In this document: positions 45,037-55,959 of the stretch, piece after piece
Position numbering within the stretch: position 1 is the first letter of the stretch
Layout: every line of letters begins with the position of its first letter
Assembly: GCA_949291555.1 (NCBI GenBank)
Contig: CASEWE010000011.1
Location: 1-64,000 of the forward strand
DNA length: 64,000 nucleotides
Direction: 5' to 3'
From: an uncultured Bacteroidales bacterium
GTDB lineage: Bacteria > Bacteroidota > Bacteroidia > Bacteroidales > P3
Translations under genes and position numbers: made by a program
Notes under the pieces: model-generated
What the model was told of the DNA's origin: nothing
Databases searched by the model: none
What the model saw: the letters and a program-made list of their open reading frames with translations, nothing else

Positions 45037-45596
45037 TGAGTTATTCACCGAGATTAAAAGAGAAATACAGGAATACCATCATACCCAACCTTCAGAAAGA
45101 GTTCGGGTACACGAGCGTGATGCAGGTTCCCCGCTTGGTAAAGATTTGCGTGAACCAAGGTATCGGAGCCGCGGTCGCCGATAAGAAACTTATTGATTCC
45201 GGGATCGAGGAAATGACTGCCATTACCGGGCAAAAAGCCGTTCCCACGAAATCGAAGAAAGATATCTCCAACTTCAAAGTCCGCAAAGGCATGCCTATCG
45301 GTGTTCGTGTCACCTTGCGGGGCGAACGCATGTATGAATTCCTGGATCGCCTGATCACGGTTGCAATCCCTCGTATCCGGGACTTCCACGGCATCAGCGA
45401 CAAAGGGCTCGATGGACGGGGCAATTTCTCTTTCGGTATCACCGAACAAATTATTTTCCCCGAAATCAATATCGATAAAATCAATAAAATCAGCGGTATG
45501 GACATCACTTTCGTGACGACCGCTACCAGCGACAAGGAAGCCTATGCTCTCTTGAAAGAATTCGGCATTCCTTTTCAAAAACAAAACAACAAGTAG
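45036..45596 (+). CDS. rplE: 50S ribosomal protein L5
   Basis: 5S rRNA-binding protein of the central protuberance, 186 residues. [34 protein letters not shown] and [26 protein letters not shown] segments are diagnostic. Confidence 0.98.
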   Translation: MSYSPRLKEKYRNTIIPNLQKEFGYTSVMQVPRLVKICVNQGIGAAVADKKLIDSGIEEMTAITGQKAVPTKSKKDISNFKVRKGMPIGVRVTLRGERMYEFLDRLITVAIPRIRDFHGISDKGLDGRGNFSFGITEQIIFPEINIDKINKISGMDITFVTTATSDKEAYALLKEFGIPFQKQNNK

Positions 45597-45602
45597 TGCG
45601 CT

Positions 45603-45872
45603 ATGGCAAAAGAATCAATGAAAGCCCGGGAGCTTAAAAGAGAACGCATGGTTGCTAAATATGCCCAAAAGCGTGCCGAGCTCAAGAAAGCCGGGGATTA
45701 CGACGCCCTCCAGAGACTTCCTAAAAACGCTTCCCCTGTCCGTTTGCATAATCGCTGCAAACTCACAGGAAGGCCTAAAGGATACATGCGCGTTTTCGGC
45801 ATTTCCCGTATCGATTTCCGAGAAATGGCGCTCAAGGGACTGATTCCCGGCGTAAAGAAAGCCAGCTGGTAG
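45603..45872 (+). CDS. rpsN: 30S ribosomal protein S14 (zinc-free type)
   Basis: An 89-residue long-form S14 without the paired CxxC zinc ligands. [27 protein letters not shown] is the conserved end. The zinc-free form needs no zinc-responsive backup paralogue. Confidence 0.97.
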   Translation: MAKESMKARELKRERMVAKYAQKRAELKKAGDYDALQRLPKNASPVRLHNRCKLTGRPKGYMRVFGISRIDFREMALKGLIPGVKKASW

Positions 45873-45900
45873 TTTCCTAACCTAAAAAAGAAAACAAACA

Positions 45901-46296
45901 ATGATATCAGATTCTATTGCGGACTTCCTGACCATTATCAGAAACGCCAACATGGCAAGGAAGAGAATGATAGAGGTTCATTCTTCGAAAATGCGGGTCG
46001 GCATTGCACGCATTTTGTTCGAAAAAGGCTACATCGTGAACTACAAGTTGGAAGAAGGTGTGAAGCCCACGCTCAAAATCGCGTTGAAATACCACCCTGC
46101 CACCAAAGCTCCTGCCATCCATCGCATCGACCGTGTCAGTACGCCAGGTTTGCGCAAATACGCGGGAGCGGACAATCTTCCCCGTGTCATGAACGGCTTA
46201 GGTATCGCCATTATCTCGACCTCCAAAGGCTTGATGACCGACAAAGAAGCCCGGAAAGAGAACATTGGCGGCGAAGTTATTTGTTTCATCAGCTAA
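45901..46296 (+). CDS. rpsH: 30S ribosomal protein S8
   Basis: Platform protein of the small subunit, 131 residues. DSIADFLTIIRNANMARK at the start and the C-terminal GIAIISTSKGLMTDKEARKENIGGE are typical. In E. coli S8 represses the spc operon; no such site was recognised. Confidence 0.98.
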   Translation: MISDSIADFLTIIRNANMARKRMIEVHSSKMRVGIARILFEKGYIVNYKLEEGVKPTLKIALKYHPATKAPAIHRIDRVSTPGLRKYAGADNLPRVMNGLGIAIISTSKGLMTDKEARKENIGGEVICFIS

Positions 46297-46310
46297 ACAA
46301 CAGTAAAACA

Positions 46311-46880
46311 ATGTCAAGAATTGGTAAAGCACCTATAAACCTTCCTAAGGGAGTGACGGTAACGGTTGCTAGCAACAACCTGGTGACCGTCAAAGGGCCC
46401 AAAGGCGAAATCAGCCGGATGGTAAATCCCGACATAACGGTGCATGTAGACACGGAAACCAACCATGTCCTGGTGAAAAGGCCTACTGATCAAAAACGTC
46501 ACCGTGCCTTGCACGGCCTGTACCGGGCTTTGATCAACAATATGGTAGTGGGGGTTTCGGAAGGATTCAAAAAAACGATGGAAATCGTGGGTGTGGGATA
46601 CAAGGCAACGGTCAACGGGCAGATCGTTGATCTCTCGCTGGGCTACTCCCACAACCTCTTCATCGAACTGCCTAAGGAAATCAAGGCCACTGCAACAGCA
46701 GAAAAAGGGAAAAACCCTACCCTCACGTTGGAATCGTTCGACAAAGAGCTCTTAGGGATGGTATGCGCCAAAATCCGCTCCTACCGCAAGCCTGAACCTT
46801 ACAAAGGGAAAGGTATCAAGTTCGAAGGTGAAGTTTTGCGCAGGAAAGCCGGCAAATCGGCTGCCAGTGCCAAGAAGTAG
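46311..46880 (+). CDS. rplF: 50S ribosomal protein L6
   Basis: Large-subunit protein near the factor-binding site, 189 residues. ATG at 46311 gives MSRIGKAPINLPKGV, the family start; a longer reading overlaps rpsH. The C-terminal PEPYKGKGIKFEGE signature is present. Confidence 0.98.
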   Translation: MSRIGKAPINLPKGVTVTVASNNLVTVKGPKGEISRMVNPDITVHVDTETNHVLVKRPTDQKRHRALHGLYRALINNMVVGVSEGFKKTMEIVGVGYKATVNGQIVDLSLGYSHNLFIELPKEIKATATAEKGKNPTLTLESFDKELLGMVCAKIRSYRKPEPYKGKGIKFEGEVLRRKAGKSAASAKK

Positions 46881-46904
46881 CATACTATTAAATATTATTG
46901 CAAG

Positions 46905-47258
46905 ATGGCTTTTACAAAAAACGATAGAAGGGAGCGCATCAAGATGCGCATCCGCAAGAAAGTGTCCGGTACCGCCGAGATGCCTCGCTTGAGCATTTTC
47001 AGAAGCAACCGGGATATATACGCACAAATTATCAACGACAAGGAAGGCAAGACGCTGGTTTTCGCCTCTTCCAAGGAAAAAAGCTTCACCGTTCAGGGGA
47101 CCAAAACGGAAAAATCGGCCCAAGTAGGGAAAATCCTGGCTGAAAGAGCCAAGGCTGCCGGTATCGAACGTGTGGTATTCGACCGGAACGGCTATTTGTA
47201 TCACGGACGTGTCAAGGCTTTGGCTGATGGAGCCAGGGAGGGTGGTCTTAAATTCTAA
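46905..47258 (+). CDS. rplR: 50S ribosomal protein L18
   Basis: 5S rRNA-binding protein, 117 residues. [27 protein letters not shown] and [23 protein letters not shown] are typical. Confidence 0.98.
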   Translation: MAFTKNDRRERIKMRIRKKVSGTAEMPRLSIFRSNRDIYAQIINDKEGKTLVFASSKEKSFTVQGTKTEKSAQVGKILAERAKAAGIERVVFDRNGYLYHGRVKALADGAREGGLKF

Positions 47259-47270
47259 GGAAATACGATT

Positions 47271-47789
47271 ATGACAGACGCAAACGTAAAGAGAGTGAAA
47301 TCGAGCGATATCGAATTTCAAGACAAGTTGGTAAGCATCCAACGCGTGACCAAGGTAACCAAAGGCGGCCGGACGTTCAGTTTTTCCGCCATCGTGGTTG
47401 TCGGTAACGGGAACGGTGTTGTCGGTTATGGTCTCGGCAAGGCCAAAGAAGTCCAAGCCGCCATCCAGAAAGGTTTGGATGATGCCAAGAAGAACCTTAT
47501 CAAGGTACCGGTACTGAAAGGCACCATCCCCCACGAACAATACGGCAAATACAGCGGAGCCAACGTGTTTCTGAAACCTGCCGCCCCTGGTACGGGTGTT
47601 ATTGCGGGGGGCGCCATGCGTGCCGTGCTGGAAAGCGTAGGCGTAAAAGACGTTTTGGCAAAATCGAAAGGCTCGTCCAATCCCCACTCCGTAGTAAAAG
47701 CCACCATCAAAGCGCTTTCCCAGATGAGGGATCCGTACACGGTGGCCCAGCTGAGGGGTATCGAACTCGACAAAGTATTTAACGGCTAA
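47271..47789 (+). CDS. rpsE: 30S ribosomal protein S5
   Basis: Accuracy-centre protein of the small subunit, 172 residues. [24 protein letters not shown] and the [14 protein letters not shown] stretch (here [12 protein letters not shown]) are diagnostic. It lies 12 bases after rplR. Confidence 0.98.
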   Translation: MTDANVKRVKSSDIEFQDKLVSIQRVTKVTKGGRTFSFSAIVVVGNGNGVVGYGLGKAKEVQAAIQKGLDDAKKNLIKVPVLKGTIPHEQYGKYSGANVFLKPAAPGTGVIAGGAMRAVLESVGVKDVLAKSKGSSNPHSVVKATIKALSQMRDPYTVAQLRGIELDKVFNG

Positions 47790-47815
47790 GCCTCAGAGTA
47801 AAGGAGATTTTCAAC

Positions 47816-47998
47816 ATGGAAAAGAAGGTAAGACTGACACAGATCAAAAGCGCCATCGATCGTCCTTTGCGGCAAAAAAGGACACTCGCATCCTTGAAAT
47901 TGGGCCGGATAGGAAAATCCGTCGAAGTCACTGTGACTCCCCAGGCTGCGGGCATGATTGCCAAAATAAGCCACTTGGTCAAAGTGGAAGAAATCTAA
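47816..47998 (+). CDS. rpmD: 50S ribosomal protein L30
   Basis: A 60-residue large-subunit protein with VRLTQIKSAIDRPLRQKRTLASLKLGR, the whole of the usual fold. Normal place between rpsE and rplO. Confidence 0.96.
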   Translation: MEKKVRLTQIKSAIDRPLRQKRTLASLKLGRIGKSVEVTVTPQAAGMIAKISHLVKVEEI

Positions 47999-48044
47999 TC
48001 GTGGTTTAGGAATTTATTATTAACGAGAGAAAAAAAAACAAGAT

Positions 48045-48515
48045 ATGGACTTATCAACTTTAGCACCTGCCAAAGGTTCGGTCAAGAACAATTATCGACG
48101 GGGCCGCGGTTATGGTTCCGGCAACGGAAAAACCGCCGGAAGAGGCCATAAAGGTGCCAAGTCCCGTTCGGGTTACAGTCGGAAGATAGGTTTCGAAGGC
48201 GGGCAGATGCCCTTGTACCGGCGCGTTCCCAAGTCCGGGTTCAAAAACATCAACCGCATTGAGTACGTTGCAGTAAACTTGTTCACCCTTGAAAGACTCG
48301 CAACCGAAAAAGGCTTGACGGAAATCACGCCCGAGGTCCTGGTCGACTGCGGCGTGGTATCCAAGAAGGAATTGGTCAAAATCCTGGCCAAAGGCGAACT
48401 CAATGCCTGCATTTCGGTCGTGGCGCATGCTTTTTCGGCCAAAGCCAAGGAAGCTATCGAAGCCAAAGGCGGTTCGGTCAAGCTCGTTTCCGAACTCAAA
48501 AAAGAACAAGCCTAA
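48045..48515 (+). CDS. rplO: 50S ribosomal protein L15
   Basis: Large-subunit protein, 156 residues. [24 protein letters not shown] and [18 protein letters not shown] are the L15 signature. It lies 36 bases before secY. Confidence 0.98.
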   Translation: MDLSTLAPAKGSVKNNYRRGRGYGSGNGKTAGRGHKGAKSRSGYSRKIGFEGGQMPLYRRVPKSGFKNINRIEYVAVNLFTLERLATEKGLTEITPEVLVDCGVVSKKELVKILAKGELNACISVVAHAFSAKAKEAIEAKGGSVKLVSELKKEQA

Positions 48516-48551
48516 CCAACCCGTGGTAAACACTCTATAGTCCGATAATTG

Positions 48552-49913
48552 ATGAAAAGATTCATAGAAACCCTAAAGAACATTTACAAGATAGAAGAAC
48601 TCCGGAAGAGAATCTTCTATACCTTGGGTATCATTTTGATATACCGGGTAGGTTCTTTTATCGTATTGCCGGGCGTGGATCCCTCCCAATTGGAGGCGCT
48701 CCAGCAGCAGACAAGCGATGGCCTTCTGGGCTTGTTGAACATGTTCTCCGGAGGCGCGTTCTCCAATGCGTCCATCTTCGCATTGGGGATCATGCCGTAC
48801 ATTTCTGCATCCATCATCGTACAGCTTTTCGGAATGGCAATCCCCTATTTCCAGAAATTGCAGAAAGAAGGGGAAAGCGGGCGCAAGAAAATGAACCAGA
48901 TCACTCGCTGGCTGACGATTGCTGTTACGGCATTGCAAGCACCGGCCTACTTGACGAACGTAGTCAACCAAACGCCAGCAACGGCTTTCATTCCGTTCGA
49001 CGGTTCGCACCCGGGAGCTTTCTTCTGGGTTTCCTCTTGCGTGATCCTCACCGCGGGGACTTTGTTTGTCATGTGGTTAGGGGAAAAAATCACCGACAAG
49101 GGCATTGGCAACGGTATTTCGCTGATCATCATGATCGGCATCATCGCCCGCCTGCCGTTCGCCCTCTTCGGGGAATTCGTGTCAAGGCTCGAGCAGCAAG
49201 GCGGCGGTCTGGTCGTGTTCATGATCGAACTGGTCGTGCTGATCGTGGTGATCTTCCTTTGCATCCTCCTGGTACAGGGTACACGGAGAATCCCGGTCCA
49301 ATACGCCAAACGGATCGTGGGCAACAAACAATACGGCGGCGTACGCCAGTACTTGCCCATGAAAGTCAATGCGGCCGGGGTCATGCCGATCATTTTCGCG
49401 CAGGCCATCATGTTTATCCCGGTAACCATTGCCGGCTTTGCTTCTCCCGAATCCGTCAATTCGGGTTTCTGGAGAGCGTTCATGGACTTCAATAGCTTCT
49501 GGTACAATCTGGTATTTGCTTTGCTGATCATCGCGTTCACCTATTTTTACACGGCCATCACGATGAATTCGCAACAGATAGCCGACGACCTCAAACGCAA
49601 CAACGGTTTCATCCCTGGCGTGAAACCCGGGAAAAAGACCATGGAGTTCATTGACGACGTGATTTCGCGGATAACCCTTCCCGGCTCTATTTTCTTGGCC
49701 TTTGTAGCCATTCTGCCGGCTATCGTAGGCATGTTCGGCGTAAGCGCGCAATTTGCGCAATTTTACGGCGGAACATCCTTGCTGATTATGGTCGGAGTAA
49801 TCCTCGACACCTTGCAACAGATTGAAAGTCACTTGCTGATGCGCCATTACGACGGGCTTACCAAGTCCGGACGTATCAAAGGCCGTTCGGGAGGAGCTTA
49901 CGGTGTCGCTTAA
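48552..49913 (+). CDS. secY: preprotein translocase subunit SecY
   Basis: The ten-helix pore of the Sec translocon in the cytoplasmic membrane, 453 residues from ATG at 48552 (a TTG codon lies just before). GVDPSQLEALQQQ, the plug region, IMPYISASIIVQL and QGTRRIPVQYAKR are conserved features. It partners with SecA, SecE and SecG, none of which are in the window. Confidence 0.98.
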   Translation: MKRFIETLKNIYKIEELRKRIFYTLGIILIYRVGSFIVLPGVDPSQLEALQQQTSDGLLGLLNMFSGGAFSNASIFALGIMPYISASIIVQLFGMAIPYFQKLQKEGESGRKKMNQITRWLTIAVTALQAPAYLTNVVNQTPATAFIPFDGSHPGAFFWVSSCVILTAGTLFVMWLGEKITDKGIGNGISLIIMIGIIARLPFALFGEFVSRLEQQGGGLVVFMIELVVLIVVIFLCILLVQGTRRIPVQYAKRIVGNKQYGGVRQYLPMKVNAAGVMPIIFAQAIMFIPVTIAGFASPESVNSGFWRAFMDFNSFWYNLVFALLIIAFTYFYTAITMNSQQIADDLKRNNGFIPGVKPGKKTMEFIDDVISRITLPGSIFLAFVAILPAIVGMFGVSAQFAQFYGGTSLLIMVGVILDTLQQIESHLLMRHYDGLTKSGRIKGRSGGAYGVA

Positions 49914-49926
49914 CCTGTTCAGGAAA

Positions 49927-50706
49927 ATGAAACCGAGAATCTATACACCGGAGGAAATCGGCAAAATCAAGGTCAGCGCGCGCCTTGTAGGCGACACGTT
50001 GGCCGAGGTCGCCAAAATGATTGCCCCCGGAGTACGGACCATCGAGCTTGACAGGCGAGCAGAAACGTTCATCCGCGCCAATGGGGCAATACCGGCATGC
50101 AAAGGGTATGAAGGCTTTCCTTTTACCCTTTGCATCTCGGTCAACGAAGTGGTCGTACACGGTTTCCCTTCGGAGCGCGAGCTTAAGGAAGGGGATATCG
50201 TTTCGGTCGATTGCGTAGTTGAAAAAGACGGGTACTTCGGCGATTCGGCCTACACGTTCATGGTAGGGAATGTGGAAGAACCGGTACGTAACCTGCTTGA
50301 AGCAACGAAAGCATCCTTGTACAAGGGTATTGCGCAAGCAAAAGCCGGAATGAGGACAGGCGATATCGGCCATGCCGTGCAGTCCTATGTGGAGGCCCGG
50401 GGATACGGAGTTGTCCGGGAATTATGCGGGCACGGCGTAGGAAGCCGCATGCACGAGAAACCGGACGTGCTCAATTACGGCAACATGGGCAGCGGCACCT
50501 TGCTCAAGGAAGGCATGGTCATTGCCATCGAACCCATGATCACCTTAGGTAAAAGAAACATCGGCATTGCCCGTAACGACTGGGAGGTATACACGCTCGA
50601 CGGGAAACCGGCGGCCCACTTCGAACATAGTGTGGCCATCACGGCTTCCGAAGCGGAAATCCTTTCCAGCTTCGACAAGGTCGAACAAGTAATCAAGAAC
50701 AAGTAA
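49927..50706 (+). CDS. map: methionine aminopeptidase, type I
   Basis: Removes the initiator methionine from new proteins. From ATG at 49927 it has 259 residues; the GTG at 49903 would overlap secY. Metal ligands lie in VSVDCVV, FGDSAYTF, CGHGVGSRMHE, AIEPMI and FEHSVAIT, in the usual order. Directly after secY, as in many bacteria. Confidence 0.96.
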   Translation: MKPRIYTPEEIGKIKVSARLVGDTLAEVAKMIAPGVRTIELDRRAETFIRANGAIPACKGYEGFPFTLCISVNEVVVHGFPSERELKEGDIVSVDCVVEKDGYFGDSAYTFMVGNVEEPVRNLLEATKASLYKGIAQAKAGMRTGDIGHAVQSYVEARGYGVVRELCGHGVGSRMHEKPDVLNYGNMGSGTLLKEGMVIAIEPMITLGKRNIGIARNDWEVYTLDGKPAAHFEHSVAITASEAEILSSFDKVEQVIKNK

Positions 50707-50709
50707 GAT

Positions 50710-50928
50710 ATGGCGAAACAACAATCCATACAACAAGACGGTACCGTTATCGAGTCGCTGGGGAACGCCATGTTCAGGGTCGAACTGGAAAACGGACACA
50801 CCGTCATTGCCCATATCTCCGGCAAGATGCGCTTGCACTACATCAAGATCCTGCCCGGCGACAGGGTCCAACTGGAAATGTCTCCCTACGACTTGAGCAA
50901 GGCACGCATCGTATTCCGATATAAATAG
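50710..50928 (+). CDS. infA: translation initiation factor IF-1
   Basis: A 72-residue single OB-fold factor that closes the A site during initiation. [28 protein letters not shown] and [15 protein letters not shown] are typical. Three bases after map. Confidence 0.98.
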   Translation: MAKQQSIQQDGTVIESLGNAMFRVELENGHTVIAHISGKMRLHYIKILPGDRVQLEMSPYDLSKARIVFRYK

Positions 50929-50961
50929 TATTTTTGCGAAAATTTTTTAATAAGAAGACCG

Positions 50962-51078
50962 ATGAAAGTAAGACCATCAGCCAAGAAAAGATCGCCCGAG
51001 TGCAAGATTGTCAAGCGCAAAGGCGTGGTTTACGTAATCAACAAGAAGAACCCTAAATACAAAATGAGGCAGGGTTGA
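50962..51078 (+). CDS. rpmJ: 50S ribosomal protein L36 (zinc-free type)
   Basis: A 38-residue gene starting [19 protein letters not shown] and ending [12 protein letters not shown]. Of the four zinc ligands of classic L36 only the cysteine at 14 remains; positions 11, 27 and 32 are Ser, Asn and Tyr. That is the usual Bacteroidetes form. It lies between infA and rpsM. Confidence 0.97.
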   Translation: MKVRPSAKKRSPECKIVKRKGVVYVINKKNPKYKMRQG

Positions 51079-51121
51079 TTAGTGCACGAAGAAATTTGAG
51101 AATCAAAAACGAAGATAATAC

Positions 51122-51502
51122 ATGGCACGTATTGCAGGTATTGATTTACCGAAGAACAAAAGAGGGGAAATCGGTTTGACCTATATTTATGGCATTGGCA
51201 GAAGCACGGCTCGCAAGATCCTGACTTCTTCCGGCATTTCCCTCGACAAGAAAGTGGAAGAATGGAACGATGACGAGCTGGCCAAGATCCGTACCTACAT
51301 CGGGGACAACCTCAAAGTAGAAGGCGCGCTCCGTTCCGAAGTCCAGACCAACATCAAGCGTCTTATGGACATTGGATGCTACAGGGGCATCCGCCACCGT
51401 CTCGGCCTCCCGTTGAGGGGACAAAGCACCAAAAACAACGCCCGCACCCGGAAAGGACGTAAGAAAACGGTTGCCAACAAGAAGAAAGCTCCGAAGGGCT
51501 AA
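51122..51502 (+). CDS. rpsM: 30S ribosomal protein S13
   Basis: Head protein touching the P-site tRNA and L5, 126 residues. [32 protein letters not shown] start and [25 protein letters not shown] are diagnostic. Confidence 0.98.
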   Translation: MARIAGIDLPKNKRGEIGLTYIYGIGRSTARKILTSSGISLDKKVEEWNDDELAKIRTYIGDNLKVEGALRSEVQTNIKRLMDIGCYRGIRHRLGLPLRGQSTKNNARTRKGRKKTVANKKKAPKG

Positions 51503-51558
51503 TTCCCGGGCTTCCTGAATTTATTTTTTGCTAATCCAAATATTCATTCATACATAAC

Positions 51559-51969
51559 ATGGCAAAAGTTGCTAACGCTGGCGGCAGGTCCGCCAAGAAT
51601 GCAAAGAAGAAAATTGTCAGGGTGGAACCGCAAGGCAAGGCTTTCATCTTTGCTTCATTCAACAATGTGATCATCTCGCTCACCAACAACGCAGGCCAGG
51701 TCATTTCCTGGGCTTCGGCCGGGAAAATGGGCTTCAAGGGTTCCAAGAAGAATACCCCTTATGCTGCCCAGATGGCTGCTACCGATTGTGCCAAGGTGGC
51801 CTACGATTTGGGATTGCGCAAAGTAAAAGTTTACGTAAAAGGACCGGGAGCCGGTCGTGAATCCGCTATCCGCACGATTCATGGTTCCGGCATAGAGGTA
51901 ACGGAAATCGTGGATGTGACCCCGCTGCCCCACAATGGTTGCCGTCCTCCCAAAAGAAGAAGAGTTTAA
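51559..51969 (+). CDS. rpsK: 30S ribosomal protein S11
   Basis: Platform protein of the small subunit, 136 residues, with a short basic N-terminal extension. [31 protein letters not shown] and the C-terminal [12 protein letters not shown] are signatures. Confidence 0.98.
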   Translation: MAKVANAGGRSAKNAKKKIVRVEPQGKAFIFASFNNVIISLTNNAGQVISWASAGKMGFKGSKKNTPYAAQMAATDCAKVAYDLGLRKVKVYVKGPGAGRESAIRTIHGSGIEVTEIVDVTPLPHNGCRPPKRRRV

Positions 51970-52004
51970 TCTGAGTTTTACGTACACAAAAAGCATAGCA
52001 GAAA

Positions 52005-52610
52005 ATGGCAAGATATACTGGTCCCAAATCCAAAATCGCAAGGAAGTTCCAAGAACCCATCTTCGGAGCCGACAAGGCGCTGGAAAAAAAGAATTACGCT
52101 CCTGGCCAGCACGGGCCCAACCGGCGCCGCGCCAAGCTTTCCGAATATGGCATCCAATTGCAGGAAAAGCAGAAAGCCAAATATACCTATGGAATCCTGG
52201 AACGCCAGTTCCGGAAAATCTTCTCGCAAGCATCCCGCAAGGACGGCATCACGGGTGAAAACCTTTTGAAGTTGCTTGAATCCCGTTTGGACAATGTCGT
52301 TTTCCGGCTTGGCATCGCCCCTACCCGCAGTGCTGCGCGCCAGTTGGTAAGCCACCGCCACATCGAAGTCAACGGCCAAGTCGTGAATATCCCTTCGTTC
52401 CAATTGCGGCCGGGCGACATCGTGGAAGTCCGCGAAAAGGCCAAATCGCTCGAAACGATCGTCTCCTCGCTGGAAGGCCGCTCGAACCAATACAATTGGC
52501 TGGAATGGGACAGCAAGAACATGTGCGGCAAGTTCTTGAACTATCCCGAGCGCGAAAACATTCCTGAAAACATCAAGGAGCAACTGATTGTGGAATTGTA
52601 CTCCAAGTAA
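52005..52610 (+). CDS. rpsD: 30S ribosomal protein S4
   Basis: 16S rRNA-binding protein that starts 30S assembly, 201 residues. [31 protein letters not shown] and the S4 domain [10 protein letters not shown] are clear. No zinc-binding cysteines at the N-terminus. Confidence 0.98.
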   Translation: MARYTGPKSKIARKFQEPIFGADKALEKKNYAPGQHGPNRRRAKLSEYGIQLQEKQKAKYTYGILERQFRKIFSQASRKDGITGENLLKLLESRLDNVVFRLGIAPTRSAARQLVSHRHIEVNGQVVNIPSFQLRPGDIVEVREKAKSLETIVSSLEGRSNQYNWLEWDSKNMCGKFLNYPERENIPENIKEQLIVELYSK

Positions 52611-52689
52611 TCGTTGATTCCGCCGGTACTCCCGGGTTTGCGGAGTTTCGCACTACTGCCCGTTGTATAACCATTTAAAACAAGCAATA

Positions 52690-53697
52690 ATGGCAATTTT
52701 AGCTTTTCAGAAACCGGACAAGGTAAACATGATCAGCCTGGACGACAAGAAGGGGGTCTTCGAATTGCGTCCGCTGGAACCGGGCTATGCGGTTACGATC
52801 GGCAATGCCTTGCGCCGCATATTGATTTCTTCGCTTGAGGGATTTGCCATCACTTCCATCCGCATTGAAGGTGTCGACCATGAATTCGCTTCGATAAAAG
52901 GCGTCATCGAGGATGTAACCAATATTGTGCTGAACCTGAAACAAATCCGTTTCAAACAGCAAATCAAGAACACGGATCACGAAAAAATCCATTTGGTCAT
53001 CTCCAACCAGGAGGTTTTCAAAGCCGGGGATCTGAACAACGCCTTGAACGGGTTTCAGGTTCTCAATCCGGAATTCGAGATTTGCCACATGGAACCTTCG
53101 GTGAAGCTTTCGATGGACATCTCGATCGACAAAGGCCGCGGATGGATTCCTGCTGAAGAAAACAAGAACCCGAACGACCCGATCGGAACCATCGCGATCG
53201 ATTCCATCCACACGCCCATCAAAAACGTGCATTACGAGACTGAAAACTTCCGTGTGGAGCAGAAGACGGATTACGAAAAACTGATCCTGACAATCCTGAC
53301 CGATGGCTCCATTTCCCCGAAGGACGCGTTGAAAGAAGCGGCAAAGATCCTTATCATGCACTTCATGCTTTTTTCCGATGAAAAAATCTCATTGGAAGAA
53401 ACCGAAACGACCGTTACCGGGGACTTCGACGAGGACGATTTGCACATGCGCCAATTGCTCAACACCAAACTGGCGGATATGGAATTGTCGGTACGGGCTC
53501 TCAACTGCTTGAAAGCCGCCGAGGTGGAAACCTTGGGCGAACTGGTTTCCTTCAACAAGGCAGATCTGCTCAAGTTCCGCAATTTCGGCAAAAAATCCTT
53601 GACTGAACTGGAGAACCTGGTAAAATCGAAGGATCTGGAATTCGGGATGAATGTGGCTAAGTACAAATTGAACAAAATAGAAAAAGACGAAGAATAA
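52690..53697 (+). CDS. rpoA: RNA polymerase subunit alpha
   Basis: Assembly platform of RNA polymerase, 335 residues. ATG at 52690 is the family start. The N-terminal dimer domain has [22 protein letters not shown]; the C-terminal domain, which binds UP elements and activators, runs from about 250 ([26 protein letters not shown]). Confidence 0.98.
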   Translation: MAILAFQKPDKVNMISLDDKKGVFELRPLEPGYAVTIGNALRRILISSLEGFAITSIRIEGVDHEFASIKGVIEDVTNIVLNLKQIRFKQQIKNTDHEKIHLVISNQEVFKAGDLNNALNGFQVLNPEFEICHMEPSVKLSMDISIDKGRGWIPAEENKNPNDPIGTIAIDSIHTPIKNVHYETENFRVEQKTDYEKLILTILTDGSISPKDALKEAAKILIMHFMLFSDEKISLEETETTVTGDFDEDDLHMRQLLNTKLADMELSVRALNCLKAAEVETLGELVSFNKADLLKFRNFGKKSLTELENLVKSKDLEFGMNVAKYKLNKIEKDEE

Positions 53698-53712
53698 TAG
53701 GGGATCCAAACC

Positions 53713-55739
<2,027 letters not shown>

Positions 55740-55752
55740 AATCCTTGATTCC

Positions 55753-55829
55753 CGGCGGGAAACTTCGTCCCTGCCCTTCTGCCGCATTCCCAATGGCAAA
55801 GGGCAAAATGAAGTTTCCCGCCGTTTTTT
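55753..55829 (+). terminator. intrinsic terminator after eno
   Basis: A 14-base perfect stem (55753-55766 with 55810-55823) followed by TTTTTT. A second helix of about ten pairs (GCCCTT-c-TGCC with GGCA-a-AGGGC) fills the loop. The remaining 130 bases before the next gene show no clear promoter. Confidence 0.85.
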
Positions 55830-55959
55830 CTCTCCTTTCTGGAAACCATAAGGAAATTCCGCTCCTTGCCTCAGCAAGAGAGGCCTCTGAACAAAAACGG
55901 GAAAACGATCCCGGTTCCCTTTCTGCCTTGGAATTTTTGTTGCAGCTGCACGAAAAAAC